From positions 1 to 64,000 of the forward strand of contig CALCCD010000108.1 in NCBI GenBank assembly GCA_937899645.1: a stretch of 64,000 nt of DNA. The letters are read 5' to 3'. The DNA comes from an uncultured cyanobacterium. GTDB taxonomy: Bacteria; Cyanobacteriota; Cyanobacteriia; Cyanobacteriales; Geitlerinemataceae. Position numbers and translations under genes: made by a program. This document shows, piece by piece, positions 1-8,306 of the stretch. Within the stretch, counting starts at the first letter, position 1. Each line of letters begins with the position of its first letter. The notes beneath the pieces are model-generated. The model ran no database searches and was not told where the DNA came from. It was given only the letters and a program-made list of their open reading frames with translations.

Positions 1-114
1 GGCGGCTACCGACTTTGGAAGTTCGATCCCTACAGCAGCGATCCGCTACCGGGCTCACCCATTCAAAGCGGCACGTGGAGCTCGGTTCGAACTGGGCACG
101 TACTTATTAGCTAA
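1..114 (+). CDS. C-terminal fragment of an unidentified protein (cut by window edge)
   Basis: The frame is open from the first base to a TAA at 112-114, giving a 37-residue tail that contains WKFDPYSSDPLPGSPI and ends GHVLIS. The tail is too short to assign a family. It is convergent with rplL, and a perfect 15-bp hairpin between the two genes would end both transcripts. The gene is called because the frame is open to the edge and is followed by a strong terminator. It could still be an accidental open frame. Confidence 0.4.
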   Translation, partial: GGYRLWKFDPYSSDPLPGSPIQSGTWSSVRTGHVLIS

Positions 115-160
115 AGGCATTCAAGCGTCATCTGCATTTTGAGCTTTTTTTAACCATAGA

Positions 161-197
161 AAAAGCGACTTTAGGAAATTGGCCTAAAGTCGCTTTT
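161..197. terminator. Bidirectional intrinsic terminator between the partial edge gene and rplL
   Basis: Arms AAAAGCGACTTTAGG (161-175) and its exact reverse complement (183-197) form a perfect 15-bp stem with a 7-nt loop. The A-rich left arm gives a T-run on the minus strand, and more T residues follow downstream of rplL. It lies between convergent genes, so it can serve both. Confidence 0.85.
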
Positions 198-285
198 CGC
201 TTTATTAGAAGATGTTTAAGGCGTATGGCACTCCTGATTAGCTCAAGCTTGCCGTCAACCTACAAAAAACTCCAGACTTGGGGCA

Positions 286-675
286 CTACTTGACCGATGC
301 TTTTGCACCCGCGTCTTCGAGTTCTTTCTTGCCTTCTTCGGCTGCTTCTTTCGCAACAGCTTCTTTGATGACTTTGGGGGCGCTCTCGACGATCGCCTTG
401 GCTTCCTTGAGGCCGAGACCCGTCATGCCGCGAACGACCTTAAGGATGGCGATCTTCTTGTCTGCGGGGACTTCTTCGAGAACGAGGTCGAATTCGGTTT
501 TTTCTTCAACCGCTTCGCCGCCACCGCCGCCTTGCGGAGCCATCATCATCATGCCGCCGCCAGCAGCCGAAGCGTCAACACCGAAGGCTTCTTCGATTTG
601 CTTGACGAGTTCGGAAGCCTCGAGCAGGCTCAGGGTTTTCAGTTCTTCTAGGATTTTGTCGGTTTTCTCAGACAT
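286..675 (-). CDS. rplL: 50S ribosomal protein L7/L12
   Basis: This is the L7/L12 stalk protein, which forms dimers on L10 and recruits translational GTPases. The 129-residue length is normal. The N-terminal dimerisation helix ([20 protein letters not shown]) is followed by an Ala/Gly/Met-rich hinge (about residues 35-55) and the C-terminal GTPase-binding domain with [15 protein letters not shown]. An AAGGAG Shine-Dalgarno sequence lies 7 nt before the ATG. It is the last gene of the secE-nusG-rplK-rplA-rplJ-rplL cluster, 110 nt after rplJ, and a strong hairpin follows it. Confidence 0.98.
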   Translation of the reverse strand: MSEKTDKILEELKTLSLLEASELVKQIEEAFGVDASAAGGGMMMMAPQGGGGGEAVEEKTEFDLVLEEVPADKKIAILKVVRGMTGLGLKEAKAIVESAPKVIKEAVAKEAAEEGKKELEDAGAKASVK

Positions 676-785
676 GTGCTGACTCCTTAGGTGGAATGAG
701 ACGTGACGCAGCTAGATAAAATTCAACTCGCGCCACACGATAAATATCGAAAGATATCGAACGAAACGTAGAAACCGAAAGGGCT

Positions 786-1322
786 CTAGGCCGCTTCGTC
801 TTCTTTTTCGGCCACGGCCTTGAGGGCACGAGCCAGCGAAGCCGGAACTTCGTTGATGCCTTTGGCAACTTTGGTCGGAACGGCTTTAATCGCACCGGCA
901 ATGCGGGCGTAAAGTTCGTCCTTGGTCGGCAGATCGGCCAACGCTTTTACGTTGTCCACGCTCAGCGCTTCGCCGTCGAGAACGCCACCGCAAAGTTCGG
1001 TTTTCTTCGCGTCTTTTTGGAAGGCGTTGTAGGCTTTCACCGCACCGCCGATGTTCTCTTCGCCCGCAAAGATAAAGGCAGAAGTCCCCGATAGGAGACC
1101 CGTCATCGCTTCCCAGTTGTCATCACCTTCGACGGCAATGCGCATCAGGGTATTTTTCGCGATTTTGCACTTCGCGTCTTGTTCGCGCAGTCGGCTACGC
1201 AAATCGGTAATTTCAGCAACCGTCAAGCCCTTGTAATCGATTACAAAAGCCAGCTTGGCTCCGCTCAAGTCTTCCTTGAGCTCGGCGACGATCGCCTTCT
1301 TGTCTTCTAACGTTTTGCCCAA
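786..1322 (-). CDS. rplJ: 50S ribosomal protein L10 (TTG start)
   Basis: L10 is the base of the ribosomal stalk: it binds 23S rRNA and anchors the L7/L12 dimers. At 178 residues it has the usual length, with the family segments FVIDYKGLTVAEITDLRSRLRE near the N-terminus and KNTLMRIAVEG. The start is read as TTG at 1322. No in-frame ATG or GTG fits better, and a near-perfect Shine-Dalgarno AAGGAGGTG lies 8 nt upstream. L10 usually represses its own operon through a leader RNA, and a hairpin with a T-run lies in the leader here (1406-1453). rplL follows at 110 nt. Confidence 0.97.
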   Translation of the reverse strand: MGKTLEDKKAIVAELKEDLSGAKLAFVIDYKGLTVAEITDLRSRLREQDAKCKIAKNTLMRIAVEGDDNWEAMTGLLSGTSAFIFAGEENIGGAVKAYNAFQKDAKKTELCGGVLDGEALSVDNVKALADLPTKDELYARIAGAIKAVPTKVAKGINEVPASLARALKAVAEKEDEAA

Positions 1323-1330
1323 CTCGGATT

Positions 1331-1339
1331 CACCTCCTT
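1331..1339 (-). promoter_or_regulatory. Strong Shine-Dalgarno fixing the rplJ TTG start
   Basis: On the minus strand the bases read AAGGAGGTG, almost the full anti-SD complement, 8 nt before TTG (1320-1322). An overlapping GTG in another frame leads nowhere. The site supports a rare TTG start for L10. Confidence 0.8.
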
Positions 1340-1405
1340 AATTTCTGGGCAGCTTGCTTGCCCGTCGCAGCAATCGCAGCATGCGGGCAATCCCGGCCTC
1401 CCCCC

Positions 1406-1453
1406 ACGAAAAAATCCCGGCAGTTTAGCTCTTCGAGCTATCTTGCCGGGATT
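1406..1453 (-). terminator. Attenuator-like terminator in the rplJ (L10) leader
   Basis: On the minus strand the arms AATCCCGGCA (1453-1444) and TGCCGGGATT (1422-1413) are perfect complements. A stacked inner hairpin TAGCTC/GAGCTA sits inside, and a run of T follows directly. It lies in the 362-nt gap between the rplA stop (1685) and the rplJ start (1322). It is either a transcription terminator or the attenuator of an L10 autoregulatory leader. The rest of the gap (1454-1684) holds no gene that I can support. Confidence 0.75.
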
Positions 1454-1684
1454 AGAGTCGATTCAAGCACCGATGGCGATATCGCATCCCACCATCGATT
1501 TATCGAACTCACCTCGGCAGGATCTTTACGTGTAAAACACCTGCTGTCTTTAGCGGTCGTCGAGTATTAAATTTGAGACTGACTCATAAATTTCGAGCGA
1601 CTTAAAGCAGAGAGCGGCGAAATCGCGCGACTCTCAAGACTGAAAACTATTTGGCCCCTCGGAGCCGGATTCTCGCCAAGCGAA

Positions 1685-2395
1685 CTAGGCTTCGAGCGCC
1701 AAATCGCGCAGAGCGGCGACATCGACTTCGATCGAAGGTCCCATCGTCGAGGAAACGTAGACCGTACGCCAGTAGCGACCTTTCGCACCCGAGGGGCGGT
1801 TGCGGTCGATACACTCTTGCAGCGCCTTGAGGTTCGCCAGCAGGTCGTCTGCCTCGAAACTCGATTTTCCGAACAGGACATGGACGATACCGCTGCGATC
1901 GGCGCGGAATTCCAGCTTACCAGCTTTGAATTCCGAAATCGCACTCGCCAAATCGGTCGTTACCGTACCACCTTTCGGCGAAGGCATCAAGCCTTTCGGG
2001 CCGAGAACGCGGCCGAGCTTGGCGATTTTCGGCATCACGTCCGGCGTGGCGATCAGGCAGTCGAAGTCAAGCATACCGCCTTGGATTTCTTCGATTAGCT
2101 CTTCAGAACCGGCGATGTCCGCGCCCGCTTCAGTGGCTTCGGCGACCTTCTCACCGCGCGCGATCACGGCGACGCGGATTTCTTGACCCGTGCCTTTGGG
2201 TAGCGACACGGTGGTGCGGAGCTGCTGGTCGCTGTATTTTGGGTCGATTCCGAGGCGGATGTGCGCCTCAGCAGACTCATCGAACTTTGCGGTGGCGGTG
2301 TCTTTCAGCAGCGCGAGGGCTTCAGCCGGTTCGTAGGCGCGCTCTTCGACTTTCGCCATTGCCTCTTTGAGGCGGCGGGATATTTTCTTTGCCAT
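1685..2395 (-). CDS. rplA: 50S ribosomal protein L1
   Basis: L1 forms the mobile stalk near the E site and can repress its own mRNA. The start at 2395 gives 236 residues beginning [20 protein letters not shown], the usual cyanobacterial N-terminus; the frame could run 15 codons further up, but those residues match nothing. Family segments include [36 protein letters not shown] and the C-terminal [20 protein letters not shown]. It lies 107 nt after rplK. Confidence 0.97.
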   Translation of the reverse strand: MAKKISRRLKEAMAKVEERAYEPAEALALLKDTATAKFDESAEAHIRLGIDPKYSDQQLRTTVSLPKGTGQEIRVAVIARGEKVAEATEAGADIAGSEELIEEIQGGMLDFDCLIATPDVMPKIAKLGRVLGPKGLMPSPKGGTVTTDLASAISEFKAGKLEFRADRSGIVHVLFGKSSFEADDLLANLKALQECIDRNRPSGAKGRYWRTVYVSSTMGPSIEVDVAALRDLALEA

Positions 2396-2502
2396 GAGTT
2401 GTGTTGGGGTCAATAACGAGACGATCGCGCCTCTGCCCACTAAATTTTGGAAACGGTTCGGATTTTACTTCCCGAGGCGGAAAGCGCATGCGGGGGGCGA
2501 CT

Positions 2503-2928
2503 CTAGTCGGAAACCGAGATGCCCATATTGCGCGCCGTGCCTTCGATGATGTTCATCGCAGCGTTGATGTCGTTGGCGTTGAGGTCGGGCATTTTGGTTT
2601 GCGCGATCTCTTCCAGTTGGGCGCGAGTGATCGTACCGGCTTTGACGCGGTTCGGTTCGCCCGAGCCTTTCTCGACACCAGCGGCCTTTTTAATCAAGAC
2701 CGAGGCGGGCGGCGTTTTGAGGATGAAGGTGAAACTGCGATCTTCAAAGACCGAAATTTCGACCGGGACGATCGTGCCAGCCTTGTCAGCAGTTTTGGCG
2801 TTGTATTCTTTGCAGAACATCATGATATTCACGCCGTGCTGACCGAGGGCGGGGCCGATCGGCGGAGCCGGGTTTGCCTTACCTGCGGGAATCGCTAATT
2901 TAATTAGCGCAACAACTTTCTTAGCCAT
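2503..2928 (-). CDS. rplK: 50S ribosomal protein L11
   Basis: L11 binds the GTPase-associated region of 23S rRNA. The 141-residue length is normal. Hallmarks are [20 protein letters not shown], then [15 protein letters not shown], and the C-terminal RNA-binding domain with [20 protein letters not shown] and MGI. It sits between nusG (24 nt upstream) and rplA, the conserved bacterial order. Confidence 0.98.
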   Translation of the reverse strand: MAKKVVALIKLAIPAGKANPAPPIGPALGQHGVNIMMFCKEYNAKTADKAGTIVPVEISVFEDRSFTFILKTPPASVLIKKAAGVEKGSGEPNRVKAGTITRAQLEEIAQTKMPDLNANDINAAMNIIEGTARNMGISVSD

Positions 2929-2952
2929 TGATTGAATCGAGCGATTGGGAGT

Positions 2953-3612
2953 CTAACTTTGCTTTTCGACCTGGTTGAATTCCAGCTCGACGGGGGTGTC
3001 CCGACCGAAAATCGAAAGAAGCGCTTTGAGCTTACTGCGTTCGGAGCTAACTTCGATCACTTCGCCTTCAAAATCCTTAAACGGCCCCGAAAGAACGAGA
3101 ATTTTGTTGCCGACTTCCATGTCGATTTTGACAGTCGGCTCTTGCTCTTCGGCTTGCTTAAAGATGCGATCGACCTCAGCGCGGCTGAGGGGAAGGGGCT
3201 TGACGTGACCGCGCCCGCGACCGTAAGGCAGCTTTTGCTCCGAACCGACGAAGTTGATGACGTTTGGCGTGTTTTTAATCACCTGCCACACTTCGTCGTC
3301 GAGCGCCATGCGGATGAGGACGTAGCCGGGGAAGACCTTCTCTTCGACGTTCTGCCGAGAATTATCCTTGCGGATTTTGACGGCGGGGGTCGTCGGGATG
3401 GCGATTTCGACGAGGCGATCGGCAACGCCCAGGGTATCTTTGCGCTGATCGATATTGACTTTGACGCGTTTCTCACAGCCCGACGCGACCTGCACGGCGT
3501 ACCAGCGCGGTCGCATCTTCGGCGTCACAACGGCGTCGGCGGCATCAGCGGCCTCGCCAGTTTCGCCCGCTTCCCAGGGCAATTCTCGATCGGGTTCAGG
3601 AGAATGAATCAT
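2953..3612 (-). CDS. nusG: Transcription termination/antitermination factor NusG
   Basis: NusG binds RNA polymerase and links it to Rho or the ribosome. Its 219 residues comprise an acidic N-terminal leader of about 33 residues, the NGN domain (RPRWYAVQVASGCEKRVKVN through KVFPGYVLIRMALDDEVWQV) and a C-terminal KOW domain (VGNKILVLSGPFKDFEGEV). The ATG overlaps the secE stop in an ATGA, showing translational coupling. A second Met at residue 33 could give a shorter form, but the coupling favours the longer one. Confidence 0.97.
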   Translation of the reverse strand: MIHSPEPDRELPWEAGETGEAADAADAVVTPKMRPRWYAVQVASGCEKRVKVNIDQRKDTLGVADRLVEIAIPTTPAVKIRKDNSRQNVEEKVFPGYVLIRMALDDEVWQVIKNTPNVINFVGSEQKLPYGRGRGHVKPLPLSRAEVDRIFKQAEEQEPTVKIDMEVGNKILVLSGPFKDFEGEVIEVSSERSKLKALLSIFGRDTPVELEFNQVEKQS

Positions 3613-3833
3613 CCAAATATCTGCTGTGCAGCCCAGCTAAACAGGTTGTCGATGAGATAAATGGTGGTCGCCAGTAGCACGACCATCAGCAGAACGGCTG
3701 CTGACTCACTAATGACTTGCTGTCGGGAAGGCCAAACGACTTTGGTGAGTTCTTCCTTCGTATCCTGCAAAAATTCGTTGGGCGAAAAGCCTTGTTCGGA
3801 TTCTTGCGTCTCTACTGCTTTCTTTTTCGGCAC
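3609..3833 (-). CDS. secE: Protein translocase subunit SecE (GTG start)
   Basis: SecE is the single-span clamp of the SecYEG channel in the plasma and thylakoid membranes. The GTG at 3833 gives 74 residues, the usual cyanobacterial size: a charged cytoplasmic part ending TKEELTKVVWPSRQQVISES, then one membrane helix (AAVLLMVVLLATTIYLID). A longer frame begins at 3950, but its extra 39 residues look unrelated, and GAGGAA lies 8 nt before the GTG. The stop overlaps the nusG ATG. Confidence 0.93.
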   Translation of the reverse strand: MPKKKAVETQESEQGFSPNEFLQDTKEELTKVVWPSRQQVISESAAVLLMVVLLATTIYLIDNLFSWAAQQIFG

Positions 3834-3840
3834 GATCGCT

Positions 3841-3846
3841 TTCCTC
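3841..3846 (-). promoter_or_regulatory. Shine-Dalgarno deciding the secE GTG start
   Basis: GAGGAA on the minus strand lies about 7 nt before GTG (3831-3833). This favours the 74-residue SecE over the 113-residue open frame. Confidence 0.7.
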
Positions 3847-4025
3847 GCAGCTCGTATAGATAGAGTTTGCGGAGATAGAGTACGGGCGTGGGCAGCAAAG
3901 CTCGCCGACAGTGTCGCGACGGACAGCACTCGATCTACGATTTCAGACAACTGAAGACCCGAAAGGCAAACGCGCTAGTCGTGCACACTTTCGGGTCTCA
4001 GCCGTACTTATGAAGTTTGGTTCAA

Positions 4026-4098
4026 CGCGCCCTGAAGGACTCGAACCCTCGACATCCGGTTTTGGAGACCGACGTTCTACCAACTGAACTAAGGACGC
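4026..4098 (-). tRNA. trnW: tRNA-Trp (anticodon CCA)
   Basis: A full cloverleaf is visible: acceptor GCGTCCT/AGGGCGC, T-arm GAGGG-TTCGAGT-CCTTC, and an anticodon loop CTCCAAA with anticodon CCA. No 3' CCA is encoded. Its place just upstream of secE is the conserved one in many bacteria. Confidence 0.96.
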
Positions 4099-4308
4099 AT
4101 AGTGCCCTCTGCAACGCTTTGCTGCAATCTAGACGCTGAACTCAAACCTCAGGAAGTGTATCACGCTTCGTGTAACTTTACCTGACGATTTCGCCGAAGT
4201 CCGTCAGCACGCTACGGGTGGAAGGTCGGGATCGACCGAGCGCTGCAAAACGGGCGAGCGCTGCCGGTGCGGGCGGGGTACAAAGCCGGGTCGGCGCTGC
4301 TAGCCGCG

Positions 4309-4671
4309 CTAGATCGAACGATCGAAACGCTGCTTGAGGCGGGTGGCTTTACCGACGCGATCGCGCAGGTAGAAGAGCTTGGCGCGGCGGGCTTTACCGC
4401 GACGCAGCACTTTAATGTACTCGACGCGGGGCGAGTGGAGCAGGAAGACGCGCTCGACACCAACGCCTTGGAAAATTCGGCGGACGGTGATGGTTTCGTT
4501 GATGCCGCCATTGCGCATGGCGATCACCGTTCCTTCGTAGGGCTGGGTACGCTCTTTGCCACCTTCTTGAATGATGACGCCGACGCGAACCGTGTCACCG
4601 ACGTAAATGTCGGGCAGGTCCGACTTTAAATATTCCGCTTCGATCGAGCGGAGCAGCTCTTGACCTTTCAT
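4309..4671 (-). CDS. rplS: 50S ribosomal protein L19
   Basis: L19 lies at the 30S-50S interface. Its 120 residues include the family segments [20 protein letters not shown], then [20 protein letters not shown], and a basic tail with [20 protein letters not shown]. It lies 210 nt upstream of trnW on the same strand. Placing rplS before trnW-secE is common in cyanobacteria, so one transcript may cover both. The 4099-4308 gap shows no further gene. Confidence 0.97.
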   Translation of the reverse strand: MKGQELLRSIEAEYLKSDLPDIYVGDTVRVGVIIQEGGKERTQPYEGTVIAMRNGGINETITVRRIFQGVGVERVFLLHSPRVEYIKVLRRGKARRAKLFYLRDRVGKATRLKQRFDRSI

Positions 4672-4786
4672 GAGTACGACTTTATGTTGCAGCGCTCAAT
4701 CGTATCTCGAATCTCTGATGTTTGTCTATACACGACCGGCTCGAGTTTGCGGACTCGGGGTTGACGGACTTCTAGAGTTTGCGGAC

Positions 4787-6622
4787 TCAATAGAATTCGC
4801 TGTTGCCTTGCAGGCGATAGAGCCGCGAGTACGTGCCGCCGCGATCGAGCAGGTCGTGATGGTTGCCGACTTCGACGATGCGGCCTTGGTCGAGGACGAC
4901 GATGCGATCGGCTTCGCGGATGGTGCTGAGGCGGTGGGCGATCGCGATCGTCGTCCGCGTTCCCAGGATCTCGCGCATCGCTCGCTGGATTGCCAGCTCG
5001 GACTCGGAGTCGAGGCTAGAGGTGGCTTCATCGAAAATCAGCACGTCGGGGTTCACTAACAAAGCGCGGGCGATGCCGAGCCGCTGTCGCTGCCCGCCGG
5101 AGAGCCGCAGACCCCGCTCGCCAACGACGGTTTGCAGGCCGTCGGGCAGGGTATCGAGAAACTCGTCTACGCAGGCGATCGCGCAGGCGCGGGCGATCTC
5201 GGCCTCGGTGGCGGTGGGGTTGCCGTAGCGCAGGTTCGAGAGCAGCGTGCCGTTGAATACATCGACTTCCTGGTGGACGATCGCGAGGCGACGACGGTAA
5301 GCGGCGATGTCGAGATCGCGGAGATCGCGCCCGTCGATTTCGATCGCGCCCGCCGTCGGGTCGAAGTAGCGAAACAGCAGTTTGACCAGCGTGGATTTAC
5401 CCGAGCCGGAGTGGCCGACTAGCGCCAGGGTCTCGCGTGGCCTAACGAGCAGGTCGAAGTCTTGCAGAACGAGGCGATCGGGGTCGTAGCCGAAGTCCAC
5501 ATCGCGGAAGCGAATTTCGCCGTCGAAGCGGGGGCCGTCAGCAGCAGTGGGAACGGCAGGTGCGTCGAGGGCGATCGCGTCGCGATCGAGGCCGCCGGGG
5601 GTTTCGAGAAACTCGTGGAAGCGTTCGATCGAGGCGTAGCGGCGCGCGGTGACTTCAGCAATAACGCTCATCGGTTCGAGTTCCGCGTAGCCCATATTGG
5701 CGATCGTCATCAACGTCACGAAATAGCCGGGGGAAATCTGGCCGGTAGCCGCCGCCCACACTGCGATCGCCAAAATGCCGAAATAAGAAGTTTGGATCAG
5801 CGCGCGAAGCTGAGTCGTCAGCATCGTGTAGTCGAAGTGGATGCGGTTGACAAACGAAAACGACTCGCGCGCGAGCCGCCGCCGCTGCCGCTCGTACTCG
5901 CGCTGCTCGGTGGCGAAGGCTTTGACGGTCTTGATGTTGGTGATCAGCTCCGAGGTGAGGCTGTCGGTATTCTCGCGGTAGCTGTCGATTTTCTGCTCGC
6001 GCCGAATTATCGTTTTGAGCTTTAGCAGCGACATGGCCATCGCCGCGACGAACGAAATCGCAAACGGTACGGCCACCCGCCAGTCGATCGCCAGCATCAC
6101 AGCGAAAATCCCGGCAACGCGCAGCAGCTTCGGCACGAGCTGTCCGATAATTTCCGGGTATGTCCACAGGTGGCTCTCGAGACCACGCGCGATGCGGCTG
6201 GCGATGCGGCCTGGGTTGTTGCTGTCGTAGAACTCTAGGGGCAACGTCAGGATTTTGGCGATCGCGTCGCCGTGACGATCGCCCCGCGCCTTGAGCGGAA
6301 TCGCCCAGTAAAACCAGGTGCTAATCCAAGGCTGGAGCGGCGCGCGCACGACCGAAATCAAAAAAATCGCGCCCATCAGAACACCGAGTGACAAGCCGCG
6401 ACTGGAGTCGAGATCGAAGGTTCGGCTAATGGACGCGATCGCCGCGCCGGTCAGGCGATCGACCGGTTGACCCGACAGCACGTTGAGGAGCTGACCGGTT
6501 GCATAGGGCACGAGCAGATCGACGATCTCAAAAGCACTGTGGGCAGTGGCAGTCGCGACCGCGACCGGCCAGTGGGGCGAAAAGTAGCGTCGGAGACGGC
6601 GGAGATTGAGGGGAATAGACAC
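4787..6622 (-). CDS. ABC exporter half-transporter (fused membrane and ATPase domains)
   Basis: This 611-residue type IV ABC exporter has about six membrane helices in residues 15-330 and an ATPase domain in 365-600. Walker A is GHSGSGKST (about 403-411), the signature is LSGGQRQRLGIARALL, Walker B is VLIFDEATSSLD, and the switch His is in IAIAHRLSTI. It should work as a homodimer exporting lipid, peptide or another hydrophobic substrate, but the sequence does not tell which. The start is read as GTG at 6622, giving MSIPLNLRRLRRYF. Both neighbours (rplS, perR) are on the same strand with gaps of over 100 nt. Confidence 0.9.
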   Translation of the reverse strand: MSIPLNLRRLRRYFSPHWPVAVATATAHSAFEIVDLLVPYATGQLLNVLSGQPVDRLTGAAIASISRTFDLDSSRGLSLGVLMGAIFLISVVRAPLQPWISTWFYWAIPLKARGDRHGDAIAKILTLPLEFYDSNNPGRIASRIARGLESHLWTYPEIIGQLVPKLLRVAGIFAVMLAIDWRVAVPFAISFVAAMAMSLLKLKTIIRREQKIDSYRENTDSLTSELITNIKTVKAFATEQREYERQRRRLARESFSFVNRIHFDYTMLTTQLRALIQTSYFGILAIAVWAAATGQISPGYFVTLMTIANMGYAELEPMSVIAEVTARRYASIERFHEFLETPGGLDRDAIALDAPAVPTAADGPRFDGEIRFRDVDFGYDPDRLVLQDFDLLVRPRETLALVGHSGSGKSTLVKLLFRYFDPTAGAIEIDGRDLRDLDIAAYRRRLAIVHQEVDVFNGTLLSNLRYGNPTATEAEIARACAIACVDEFLDTLPDGLQTVVGERGLRLSGGQRQRLGIARALLVNPDVLIFDEATSSLDSESELAIQRAMREILGTRTTIAIAHRLSTIREADRIVVLDQGRIVEVGNHHDLLDRGGTYSRLYRLQGNSEFY

Positions 6623-6748
6623 GGTTCGCTCGAGTGCATATGCACTGAAGTATGAACGAATCGGCCCGAGATCGCGACCTGCCGCCGCTCGCGAATCGAT
6701 CGTACTCGAGCAAACCGCGCTCGGGCCTCCCGAGCCGGAACCGACAGC

Positions 6749-7165
6749 CTACTGCCCGCAGCTCTCGCAGCGACCGTGTACCGTCACCTCGTAGCGCTCG
6801 ACCTGCAAGCCCGGGCGCAACCTTCCCACACTCACGTGAATCTCGTCCCAGGCAATATCTTCGATCGTGCCGCATGCCTCGCAGCGAAAGTGGTGATGTG
6901 GCGCGACGTTGGCATCGTAGCGGCGGATACCTTCTTCAAGCAGCACTTCGCGCACCAACCCTACCTCGCGGAGCGCTTGCAGCGAACTGTACACCGTTGC
7001 CTGCGAAGACGTGGGCGCGTCGCGGTTGAGGTCGTCCAAAATCTGCTCGGCGGTCGGGTGGTCGGTGCGATCGAGCAGGTTGGCGTAAACGGCAAATCTT
7101 TGGGGCGTGACGCGCAGCTTCCTGCCCTTCAGGGCGCGGACGATTTGCTGAGTGTCTCTTGGCAT
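6749..7165 (-). CDS. perR: PerR-type Fur-family peroxide-sensing repressor
   Basis: The 138-residue protein has an N-terminal winged helix (LRVTPQRFAVYANLL; ATVYSSLQALREVGLV) and a C-terminal metal domain. Aligned by eye with Bacillus PerR it keeps the regulatory-site ligands: His of HPTAEQI, Asp of RYD, the His pair of PHHHF and Asp of TIEDI. It also has both structural zinc pairs, CEAC and CESC. Metal-catalysed His oxidation by H2O2 is the known PerR mechanism. The gene is divergent from a peroxiredoxin gene, the same arrangement as slr1738/sll1621 in Synechocystis. It probably represses the prx5 operon through the palindrome at 7422-7436. Confidence 0.9.
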   Translation of the reverse strand: MPRDTQQIVRALKGRKLRVTPQRFAVYANLLDRTDHPTAEQILDDLNRDAPTSSQATVYSSLQALREVGLVREVLLEEGIRRYDANVAPHHHFRCEACGTIEDIAWDEIHVSVGRLRPGLQVERYEVTVHGRCESCGQ

Positions 7166-7405
7166 GGGTGATGGGCTCCGAAATATATGGGCAGCACGGC
7201 AGGGAACGGCGACCCCATGACAACGGCGATGTCCAGCCCCGAGACCGGTACGTGCTGCAAACTGCTACCGCGACCTAACCAGCCTGCCGTTGCACTCTGT
7301 CGTAAAAACGCACCTTGACTTTTACCTACAGCAATACAAGGTAGCGCAACCGCAGATGGCGATCGCCAAACTTAACGATTTCTCAATCAAGCATCATTTT
7401 TTAAC

Positions 7406-7434
7406 TTGACTTGTTCTTAAGTTGGAATTATTCT
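7406..7434 (+). promoter_or_regulatory. Predicted sigma70-type promoter of the prx5 operon
   Basis: The -35 element TTGACT (7406-7411) and -10 element TATTCT (7429-7434) are separated by exactly 17 bp. Transcription would start near 7441, leaving a leader of about 100 nt before the prx5 ATG at 7542. The rest of the 376-nt intergenic region (7166-7405) must hold the perR promoter, which I could not place. Confidence 0.6.
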
Positions 7435-7436
7435 AA
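7422..7436. promoter_or_regulatory. PerR-box-like operator overlapping the prx5 -10 element
   Basis: TTGGAATTATTCTAA is a 7-1-7 near-palindrome. It matches 11 of 14 fixed positions of the Bacillus PerR box TTATAATNATTATAA. It covers the -10 element, so a bound repressor would block RNA polymerase. The adjacent perR gene makes it the natural candidate ligand. Confidence 0.6.
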
Positions 7437-7455
7437 CATAAGAACGGAAGAGATA

Positions 7456-7487
7456 CGAGCCGCACGTTCCCGTTGGGGTGCGGCTCG
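7456..7487 (+). promoter_or_regulatory. Stem-loop in the prx5 5' leader
   Basis: CGAGCCGCAC (7456-7465) pairs perfectly with GTGCGGCTCG (7478-7487) around a 12-nt loop. No T-run follows, so it is unlikely to be a terminator. It may stabilise the mRNA or act as a leader control element. Confidence 0.5.
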
Positions 7488-7541
7488 ATCGCGACCTAGA
7501 TAGAGTTTTCGACTGAATTCAAGAGCTAAATAGAGGTAACT

Positions 7542-8117
7542 ATGAGCTGCCAAACACATGTGGTTCCCGACGTCGTCTTCAAGACCCGCGTCCGTGACGA
7601 ATCCGTCGAAGGCCCTAACCCCTACCGCTGGCAAGACAAAACCACCGCAGAAATCTTCGGCGGTAAGAAAGTCGTCGTGTTCTCGCTCCCCGGCGCGTTC
7701 ACCCCGACCTGCTCGTCGAACCACCTGCCGCGCTACGAAGAACTGTTCGAGTCCTTCAAGGCTCAAGGCGTTGACGAAATCATCTGCGTCTCGGTGAACG
7801 ATGCGTTCGTAATGTTCCAGTGGGGCAAGCAAATCGGCGCGAAAAACGTGTCGCTGCTGCCCGACGGCAACGGTGAATTCACCCGCAAGATGGGCATGCT
7901 GGTCGCCAAAGACAACCTCGGCTTCGGCATGCGTTCCTGGCGCTACTCGATGCTGGTCGATGACGGCAACATCGAGAAGCTGTTCGCCGAACCTGGCTTT
8001 GCAGACAACTACGGCGACGACCCGTTTGAAGTCTCCGATGCAGACACCATGCTCGCTTACTTGAAAGGCGAAGAGGCCACCGGTGTTTCCGCTCCGGTTC
8101 GCGAGTTCGTCGGCTAA
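7542..8117 (+). CDS. prx5: Type II peroxiredoxin (Prx5 family)
   Basis: The enzyme reduces H2O2 and alkyl peroxides with thiol electrons. It has 191 residues. The peroxidatic Cys is about C57 in [18 protein letters not shown], and [13 protein letters not shown] and a C-terminal [13 protein letters not shown] are typical of the type II class. There is no fused glutaredoxin domain. An AGAGG site lies 5 nt before the ATG. It is the first gene of a co-directional set with a nitroreductase and a thioredoxin-reductase-like flavoprotein, under a predicted PerR-controlled promoter. In Synechocystis the homologue sll1621 is divergent from perR in the same way. Confidence 0.95.
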   Translation: MSCQTHVVPDVVFKTRVRDESVEGPNPYRWQDKTTAEIFGGKKVVVFSLPGAFTPTCSSNHLPRYEELFESFKAQGVDEIICVSVNDAFVMFQWGKQIGAKNVSLLPDGNGEFTRKMGMLVAKDNLGFGMRSWRYSMLVDDGNIEKLFAEPGFADNYGDDPFEVSDADTMLAYLKGEEATGVSAPVREFVG

Positions 8118-8306
8118 ACGCAGCGCAGGTTAGGTAATTGCGTTGGGTATGACGGTTTGCGGCGATCGCCTCTAACCGCCACCCGAACGCAATACAGTGG
8201 AGGCAAAGGGGAAGCTCGTAACTCTTCTTTGCCTCTTCTCGTCTCCAGGCGCTCCGGGCTACCCGGGCCGGTATCGCTCGCACAGTTCCCCACACTTCTG
8301 CACATC

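Noticed and set aside
278-682. 134-residue Ser/Pro-rich plus-strand frame opposite rplL
   Set aside because: Exact antisense of rplL; low-complexity product.
3834-3950. Longer secE reading from 3950
   Set aside because: The extra 39 residues are unlike SecE, and a GTG with a good Shine-Dalgarno gives the normal 74-residue length.
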